In this document: positions 15,493-20,655 of the stretch, one piece after another | How the letters are laid out: each line of letters begins with the position of its first letter | How positions within the stretch are numbered: the stretch's first letter is position 1 | Assembly (NCBI GenBank): GCA_030429045.1 | Contig: JAUIEA010000014.1 | Span: 1-45,844 of the forward strand | DNA length: 45,844 bases | From: Bacteroidia bacterium | Lineage (GTDB): Bacteria > Bacteroidota > Bacteroidia > Chitinophagales > Saprospiraceae | Direction of reading: 5' to 3' | The notes under the pieces: model-generated | Told to the model about the DNA's origin: nothing | What the model saw: only the letters and a program-made list of their open reading frames with translations | Databases searched by the model: none | Program-made: the position numbers and the translations under genes

Positions 15493-17919
15493 ATGACATC
15501 ACTCACTACACGGTTATTTACATTGATTTTGGTAGCTACTAGTAGTTCCATTTTTGCACAGCCGCAGAATGACGACTGCGGTAACGCCATCCATTTGGAC
15601 ATTGCATCCTCAGAAGCAACGGCAATCAAACTAGCGGGAGATACCCGAAATACAGTGGATGAAAAGGGAGATAGCATCCCGGTTTGTTCGGCTAATTTTT
15701 ATCGGGATGCGGTATGGTATAAATTTATTGCACCGGATACTGTTCCTTCACAGGGAATGTCGATTAAACTTTATTTCGGTGAATTAGTAGATGATATCGA
15801 GATTCCGGGTGTAGCTCTGTACTCTTCTTGTGAAGGCAGTGTCGACAATCAACCTCTGTTCTGTAAAAATAATCCGGATGGAGATCGTCTGTTCTTTGGT
15901 CGATATTGCCCGGATTTGAAACCTGGGGAGACCTATTATGTACGGGTATGGTCGGCATCAGGCACAGCTGCAGATTGGACGCTGGGGTGGGGTACATTCC
16001 GGATCGCCGCTTTTGTGAACGATCCTGTACCTGAAGCCCTGGATGTGATCTGGGACGGTGGTGGATTTAATGGCGGTCTGAATGGGTGGACGGTGGAGGG
16101 GATTCAATGTGGGAATGATGCCAACCAGAACCCTGTGGACTCCTCTTTTGCAAAGTGGACCTGGGCAATCGGTGGATTGACAAAGGGAAATTTGTGGGGT
16201 GGCCAACAAATCGCTTCAGAAACAGGGTGTCTTGGTGCCATGGTATTTGACTCGGATTACATGGACAATGGTGGATTGAAAGATAATTTTGGAAAGGGCC
16301 CCTGCCCAACTATTCAAGAAGCTACACTGACTTCGCCTTTGATCGATTTAAGTGTAGCGGGCATGAGTGAAGTTTCGTTGTTATTCTATCAGCAAATACA
16401 ACATTTTGAATCGAAATATTTTGTTGAGTATACATTTGATGATTCAATCTGGACATCAATTGATTTGACAAATATATTGTTCCCATTTAATCCTGGATTT
16501 CCACCTGGGAATGCAAACATGTTTAAAGGTCCATTTGAGGTTAAATTGCCTGTTGTGGATGTGAAAGACCAGCTTCGGATCCGGTTTCGTTGTATTGGAG
16601 AATATTATTTCTGGATGATTGATGATGTTCAAATAATTAGCGGAGCATGTCAAAATTTGCAAGTAAAATCAACATGTGCGTTGCCGGCAAACCGATTATG
16701 GCATGTCGATCAATTACATGATTTTCCAGTGTGGATAAGTCTCCATAATCGTGGAGCTTGCGCGGTATTCGAAGTGACATGTAAGGTTGAATTGGTAACC
16801 GAAGCAGGCGATGTCCTGGCCGTTGATTCAATAGATATTGCCAAAATACAAGTTGATGAGGTTCGAGAATCCGGCTTTGCGGATGAGTGTTTATTCCATG
16901 AGAATTTGTCACCTGGAAATTATTTTCTTCGTTATTCGGCCCGAAGCAAAGATGAAGATTTAATTCCTGCCGATAACAGTCTCACATTTCCATTTTCGGT
17001 GACATCGGATTTGATGGCTAAGGAAAGTGAAGTTCAAAATGCTGTCTCTTACCATCCAGGGGAATCAGAAGATAGTTTGAATTGGGCTATCGGAAATGTC
17101 TTTTTTATTCCGAATGGAGATGGATTTAATGTTTGTGAGATCGATGTTGGAATTGGTAATGCCAATGCATTGGTTCCATCAGTCACCAATGTGCCGATTG
17201 AATTCGATATTTTGGTATACACATGGGCAGATGAGAATTATGATGGTGATATAGATTTGGAGGATGAGGCTCTATTGGTTGGAAAAGGTAAATATCAATT
17301 CAAAGAAGAAGATGCCATTAAGATGTTATTTGCAGTGCCAATAACTGATCTAAATACCAATGACTGTCTGATGTTGACAGATAGTACGGATTACTTGATC
17401 ATCGTCCGTTATTTTACTCCCGATGATCCTTCAGTCCCTTTGGATGTCCTTTTCAATCCAGAGTACGATTATTCTGGAAATAGATCTGCTTCATTACCTT
17501 ATCCCATAGGAAAATATTTGTGTCGGCCGACATATGCCGAGTTTATCAATGTTGGTCTAACGGACAATATAATGAGGAATGGGATATCTAATTTTTCTGC
17601 AGTACCTGTAATTCGAATGAATCTTGATAAGGTTGACCCTTTCAACGCACCTGTAAATTCTGAAGAATTATTAGTGATGATTCACCCAAACCCTGTTCAA
17701 GACATGTTAATTGTGGATATAGACTTTATTTATCCCTTAGACCCGGTTTACATCCGAATCAGCGATATCACCGGTAAGTCAGTAATGACACAGAACCTCT
17801 CGGGTATGCAGCAGAGCACCTGGACACACAACGTCAGCCACCTGGCAAATGGTTCATACTTCCTGTATGTAACCACGCCACAGGGTGTACGCACCGAGAA
17901 GTTTGTCATCCAGCACTAA
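15493..17919 (+). CDS. large secreted multidomain protein with T9SS type A sorting domain (paralog 3)
   Basis: An 808-residue secreted protein with the full domain order of paralog 1: signal (LFTLILVATSSSIFAQ), NDDCGNAIHL to DAVWYKFIAP module, jelly-roll part (GAMVFDSDYMDNGG, YYFWMIDDVQII), Cys-containing C-terminal module, and T9SS sorting domain (HPNPVQDMLI, YIRISDITGKS, VRTEKFVIQ). The C-terminal module holds DENYDGDIDLEDE, which fits a Ca2+-loop pattern. The gene is AT-rich and poor in optimal codons for most of its length but switches to paralog 1-like sequence in the last 168 bases, a sign of gene conversion or duplication of that end. It lies 39 bases after paralog 2, so they may be co-transcribed. 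Confidence 0.87.
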   Translation: MTSLTTRLFTLILVATSSSIFAQPQNDDCGNAIHLDIASSEATAIKLAGDTRNTVDEKGDSIPVCSANFYRDAVWYKFIAPDTVPSQGMSIKLYFGELVDDIEIPGVALYSSCEGSVDNQPLFCKNNPDGDRLFFGRYCPDLKPGETYYVRVWSASGTAADWTLGWGTFRIAAFVNDPVPEALDVIWDGGGFNGGLNGWTVEGIQCGNDANQNPVDSSFAKWTWAIGGLTKGNLWGGQQIASETGCLGAMVFDSDYMDNGGLKDNFGKGPCPTIQEATLTSPLIDLSVAGMSEVSLLFYQQIQHFESKYFVEYTFDDSIWTSIDLTNILFPFNPGFPPGNANMFKGPFEVKLPVVDVKDQLRIRFRCIGEYYFWMIDDVQIISGACQNLQVKSTCALPANRLWHVDQLHDFPVWISLHNRGACAVFEVTCKVELVTEAGDVLAVDSIDIAKIQVDEVRESGFADECLFHENLSPGNYFLRYSARSKDEDLIPADNSLTFPFSVTSDLMAKESEVQNAVSYHPGESEDSLNWAIGNVFFIPNGDGFNVCEIDVGIGNANALVPSVTNVPIEFDILVYTWADENYDGDIDLEDEALLVGKGKYQFKEEDAIKMLFAVPITDLNTNDCLMLTDSTDYLIIVRYFTPDDPSVPLDVLFNPEYDYSGNRSASLPYPIGKYLCRPTYAEFINVGLTDNIMRNGISNFSAVPVIRMNLDKVDPFNAPVNSEELLVMIHPNPVQDMLIVDIDFIYPLDPVYIRISDITGKSVMTQNLSGMQQSTWTHNVSHLANGSYFLYVTTPQGVRTEKFVIQH

Positions 17920-18030
17920 GCTGTAATGAATATCCGTTCTTAGATCATAGAAGTCGCCATTCGCCTTACGGTGGATGGCGCTTTTTTCTTTTCATGGATC
18001 CCAGGTGCCGGGATCACAAATCTGTCGATG
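17752..18030 (+). repeat. 279-bp direct repeat, copy B
   Basis: Same content as 13831-14109: end of the sorting domain, terminator and 38-base leader. In copy A the leader runs into the start codon of paralog 2. In copy B it runs into the repeat-filled gap and leads to no credible gene. Confidence 0.9.
17954..17991 (+). terminator. intrinsic terminator after paralog 3
   Basis: Copy B of the terminator at 14033. One end base pair is lost (T at 17954 instead of G), but the rest of the stem and the T-rich tail ttttttctttt remain. Confidence 0.8.
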
Positions 18031-18126
18031 TCTTTGCCTGAAATTGGTTGCAAGCCCTTAAGGGGCGAAAGTGAGACTCTGAGACTGTGTGACGTTGAGA
18101 CGATAAGACAAGGCGGAACCCGGACG

Positions 18127-18202
18127 ATGGTGCTTTTGGCACCATGTCCAGATGCTACGATCTGGATCTGAAGTTCCGGATCCAGACCCCGAGTCCTCGG
18201 GG
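18127..18202. repeat. three consecutive perfect hairpins
   Basis: ATGGTGC/GCACCAT (18127-18145, loop TTTTG); TCTGGATC/GATCCAGA (18161-18186, 10-base loop); CCCCGAG/CTCGGGG (18187-18202, loop TC). The last two abut. None is followed by a T-run. Confidence 0.7.
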
Positions 18203-18222
18203 CTGAAGCGGGATCGTCTGGG

Positions 18223-18285
18223 AGCGGAAGTCGGAAGTCGGAAGAATCAGGAACTTGGAACGCAGGAACCAGGAACCCAGGAATT
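18223..18285 (+). repeat. composite purine-rich word block, copy 1
   Basis: GCGGAAG-TCGGAAG-TCGGAAG heptamers, then AATCAGGAACTTGGAACG, then CAGGAAC-type words. The same composite recurs at about 19966-20035, 20166-20239, 20243-20315 and 20502-20598, always in the same order and on the same strand. Confidence 0.8.
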
Positions 18286-18425
18286 GCTTTCCCCAAGGTC
18301 AAAGATCAATGAGAAGTTTGGCCGTTCAACGTTCAATGGGGCTGCTGACGCAACCCCTGTTTCACGTTAAACTTTGAACAGGAGGCCCCCGGCCTCCCTT
18401 AAACCAGTGGGGCCTAAGGCCCGAC
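18263..18425 (+). repeat. long direct repeat, copy 1
   Basis: The first 99 bases (18263-18361) are identical to 18675-18773. They include GTTCAAC-GTTCAAT heptamers and a GGGG..CCCC hairpin (18338-18357). After a 15-17 base difference the similarity resumes through GGAGGCC/GGCCTCC (18381-18397) to a third hairpin, GTGGGGCC/GGCCCGAC (18407-18425). Confidence 0.88.
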
Positions 18426-18528
18426 CTTGAACAATCAGACAGTTGAAACCCTCTGCCCAACGCCTGAAATCAGGAATCAGGAACACAGGAATTCCAATAT
18501 CCCGTATTCATTATTTTATTGACGTTGG

Positions 18529-18614
18529 TGCCGGTGTCTCACCGGCAGCTCAAGACGAAGGCTTCAATACGTACTTGATCAGGTGAGGAGTGCTTTCGGC
18601 GGTGTCTCACCGCC
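18529..18614. repeat. two related TCT-loop hairpins
   Basis: TGCCGGTGTCTCACCGGCA (18529-18547) and GGCGGTGTCTCACCGCC (18598-18614) share the core GGTG-TCT-CACC but differ in the outer stem while keeping perfect pairing. They are about 50 bases apart. They look like members of one hairpin family. Confidence 0.65.
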
Positions 18615-18674
18615 TGGTTGCTCTGTCTCCTTAGTGCACACATGTCGTTCGATTGCAGATGCCAAACCTGGAAT

Positions 18675-18853
18675 CAGGAACCAGGAACCCAGGAATTGCT
18701 TTCCCCAAGGTCAAAGATCAATGAGAAGTTTGGCCGTTCAACGTTCAATGGGGCTGCTGACGCAACCCCTGTTCAACGTTCAACGTAAGTCACGTTAAAC
18801 TTTGAACAGGAGGCCCCGGCCTCCCTTAAACCAGTTGGGCCGTAAGGCACAAC
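18675..18853 (+). repeat. long direct repeat, copy 2
   Basis: Matches 18263-18425. It has two extra GTTCAAC-like heptamers after the first hairpin (18771-18784). Its third hairpin is GTTGGGCC/GGCACAAC (18834-18853), changed at several bases relative to copy 1 but still a stem with one mismatch. Confidence 0.88.
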
Positions 18854-18893
18854 GTTGAATTCAGACGATTCACCAGAATGAATAGGGGTGTAT

Positions 18894-18939
18894 GTCTGGA
18901 TCCGGACTTTCGCCGCGCGAAACGTCCGGGCAGCCAGAC
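18894..18939. repeat. 46-base three-segment hairpin
   Basis: GTCTGG (18894-18899), CCGGAC (18902-18907) and TTTCGC (18908-18913) pair with GCGAAA (18917-18922), GTCCGG (18924-18929) and CCAGAC (18934-18939). Small internal loops separate the three 6-bp segments and the apical loop is CGC. No T-run follows. Confidence 0.65.
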
Positions 18940-19094
18940 GTTTAAAACCAAGTGCCCAACTTTAAGCACCTGGAACGATGAATACATTCTGATTCTGGCA
19001 GGAACATGGATGCAGGGCGAATGATTTGACACAAGGCGGTTAAGAAAAAGTCTGCATTTAGTATAGAAAGGAGTTTGGCCCCTGGCAATTTGGA

Positions 19095-19883
19095 TTACTG
19101 AAGCTTGTACTTTATGGGTAGTTTGAATCGACAACTAACAGGTTTCCCATCGATTTCACCCGGCACCCAATTGGGCATGGACAAAATGACGCGCAATGCC
19201 TCTTCATCACAGTCATCAGATAAGGAGTAAACCACTTCAGGTTCGCTAATTTGGCCAGACTTGTTTACAATGAAGCTGACCACTACGGTTCCCTCTATCC
19301 CATTTTCTCGGGCGTCACCCGGGTACTTGATATGTGTATAGATATAGGTCAACATATCCATTGTTGCTTTATGCTCCGCTTTCTCCCGTGAACATGAAGG
19401 GCATGAGCTGAACATTGGCATTCTGGCATATTGTTCAAAGATGGGCTCGTCAACTAACCGTTGATTATCCAGGAAATAAGACCATTGCCCTTCCTGCTTT
19501 GCCAGAATGGCGCCATCACTCCGAATGTGATCTATAGCCTCTGATTCAGTTTCCATGACAACCTGGCCATGCTGATCCAGTACACCATAGGTGAGTAGGT
19601 ACTTCACGATGAACATATCGGGTCCACTGACCCGAATCTCACTGTATTTTGGTTTGACAATCTCCTGGCCCTCTTGATCTAATACCCCCCAGGAAAACCA
19701 ACTTTCGACTAGAAAGTAGGGGCCAGCCACCTGCATCTTATCATATATATGTTCAGTTAGTGATATGCCATCTTCGGAAACAAGACCCCACTTGCCATAT
19801 TCGTCTTGCTTCGGATGAGGCCCTTGGCCATATTGTGGAATAGAAAAAAGTATCCCCAAAAAAGCAAATAATATGATTCTCAT
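19095..19883 (-). CDS. WG-repeat protein with C-terminal TonB domain
   Basis: A 262-residue exported protein; start at the ATG at 19883, which gives signal RIILFAFLGILFSIPQYGQ. Residues about 25-150 contain WG-type repeats (GKWGLVSEDG, SWGVLDQEGQEIVKPKYSEI, TYGVLDQHGQVVMETESEAI, GQWSYFLDNQ), usually interaction modules. A short Cys segment CPSCSR follows. Residues about 175-262 are a TonB C-terminal-type domain: YIYTHIKYPGDARENGIEGTV, FIVNKSGQI, CDEEALRVILSMPNWVPGEIDG. There is no N-terminal membrane anchor with a proline-rich arm as in true TonB, so it resembles the many Bacteroidota proteins with a detached TonB domain, perhaps periplasmic or outer-membrane associated. It stands alone between two repeat blocks, with its own promoter. 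Confidence 0.82.
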   Translation of the reverse strand: MRIILFAFLGILFSIPQYGQGPHPKQDEYGKWGLVSEDGISLTEHIYDKMQVAGPYFLVESWFSWGVLDQEGQEIVKPKYSEIRVSGPDMFIVKYLLTYGVLDQHGQVVMETESEAIDHIRSDGAILAKQEGQWSYFLDNQRLVDEPIFEQYARMPMFSSCPSCSREKAEHKATMDMLTYIYTHIKYPGDARENGIEGTVVVSFIVNKSGQISEPEVVYSLSDDCDEEALRVILSMPNWVPGEIDGKPVSCRFKLPIKYKLQ

Positions 19884-19913
19884 GGCACAGTGGAGTGAAT
19901 GTGTGTTGTACAC

Positions 19914-19944
19914 CTAAGGTAAATCTTTGAGAGATATTTCTCAA
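19914..19944 (-). promoter_or_regulatory. promoter of the WG/TonB gene with an overlapping inverted repeat
   Basis: On the minus strand TTG (19944-19942), 20-base spacer, then TACCTTAG (19921-19914), one mismatch from TAnnTTTG. This predicts a leader of about 25 bases. An inverted repeat TTGAGA-N6-TCTCAA (19927-19944) covers the -33 element and part of the spacer, a position suited to an operator. Confidence 0.5.
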
Positions 19945-20370
19945 GTCAGGAACCAGGAATTAGAAAGGCGGAAAGCGGAAGTCGGAAATCGGAAGGCGGA
20001 AGGCGGAAGAATGAGGAATCTGGAACACAGGAATGAAAAAGGTATTGGGCGTTGGGTTTTGACTTTCCTCCGCGTTCAAATGAAGTGTTATTTCGTTAAG
20101 GCGTTATTTCGTTATTTCGAAGGATGAGGAATCAGGAAAGAGGAATCAGGAAAGAGGAATGAGAAAGGCGGAAAGCGGAAATCGGAAGAATCAGGAACTT
20201 GGAACGCAGGAACGCAGGAACGCAAGAATCAGGAATGAGAAAAGCGGAAAGCGGAAAGCGGAAGAATCAGGAACTTGGAACACAGGAACCAGGAACGCAG
20301 GAACGCAGGAACCAGAAATCAGGACCGAGGACCGTTGACCGTTGACCGATGTGCCGGAGACAAGCATTAC

Positions 20371-20419
20371 GTTGAACATTGAACAAGCTGGCCGTCAGGC
20401 CATGCTTTGAACGTTGAAC
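20371..20419 (+). repeat. heptamer-flanked hairpin module
   Basis: GTTGAAC-ATTGAAC (20371-20384), a hairpin AAGCTGGCC/GGCCATGCTT with GTCA loop (20385-20407, one bulged T), then TTTGAAC-GTTGAAC (20406-20419). The same plan, in reverse orientation, occurs at 18324-18379 and 18736-18784. Confidence 0.7.
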
Positions 20420-20463
20420 TGCCAGGCACTCCATCAAGGTGTTCATCAGTAGGCAACCTGAAA

Positions 20464-20479
20464 TCCGCCAGCTGGCGGA
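20464..20479. repeat. 16-bp perfect palindrome
   Basis: TCCGCCAGCTGGCGGA is perfectly self-complementary. It lies between the hairpin module and the last composite word block. Confidence 0.6.
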
Positions 20480-20620
20480 AACAAAGGAATCAGGAATTAG
20501 AAAGGCGGAAAGCGGAAGTCGGAAGTCGGAAGAATCAGGAACTTGGAACACAGGAACCAGGAACACAGGAACACAGGAACACAGGAATCAGGAATCAGAA
20601 AACCGGATATACAGGGTCAA

Positions 20621-20655
20621 CCCAATACCCATTACCCAATACCCATTTCCCATCA
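20621..20655. repeat. CCCAATA-type heptamer array ending on the valS stop codon
   Basis: Five heptamers in register: CCCAATA, CCCATTA, CCCAATA, CCCATTT, CCCATCA. The last three bases (20653-20655) are the complement of the valS TGA stop, so the array runs exactly to the gene end. Confidence 0.85.

Larger units (their letters stand above)
18031..19094. repeat. gene-free repeat block A
   Basis: About 1.06 kb without a credible gene. It contains degenerate 7-8 nt tandem words in several families: GAGACTCT/GAGACTGT-like words at 18073-18113, GCGGAAG/TCGGAAG, CAGGAAC, and GTTCAAC. It also holds a pair of long direct repeats spaced 412 bases apart and at least eight short hairpins. Short frames such as 18152-18370 run through the repeats and look spurious. 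The last 150 bases (18945-19094) are plainer sequence with nothing recognised. Individual elements are listed separately. Confidence 0.85.
19945..20655. repeat. gene-free repeat block B
   Basis: About 700 bases of degenerate 7-8 nt tandem words. In order: GCGGAAG/TCGGAAA and CAGGAAC-type words (19945-20035); inverted CCCAATA/CCCAACG words (20042-20058); TTATTTCG octamers (20088-20119); a duplicated 14-mer GAGGAATCAGGAAA (20126-20153); two more composite purine blocks (20166-20315); GTTGACC heptamers (about 20334-20347); a GTTGAAC-hairpin-GTTGAAC module; a further composite block (20502-20598); and CCCAATA heptamers (20621-20655). No credible gene is present; frames reading through it are low-complexity. 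Confidence 0.88.

Noticed and set aside
17971-18171. 66-codon frame after paralog 3, beginning like the extended frame before paralog 2
   Set aside because: The shared first residues only translate the duplicated terminator and leader; after the repeat edge the sequence has no coding features.
18031-20655. CRISPR array
   Set aside because: The repeats are 7-8 bases in tandem without unique spacers of constant length, and no cas gene is in the window.
18031-20655. Insertion sequence or its remnants
   Set aside because: No transposase fragment, no terminal inverted repeats with target duplication; the direct repeats are internal to the non-coding block.
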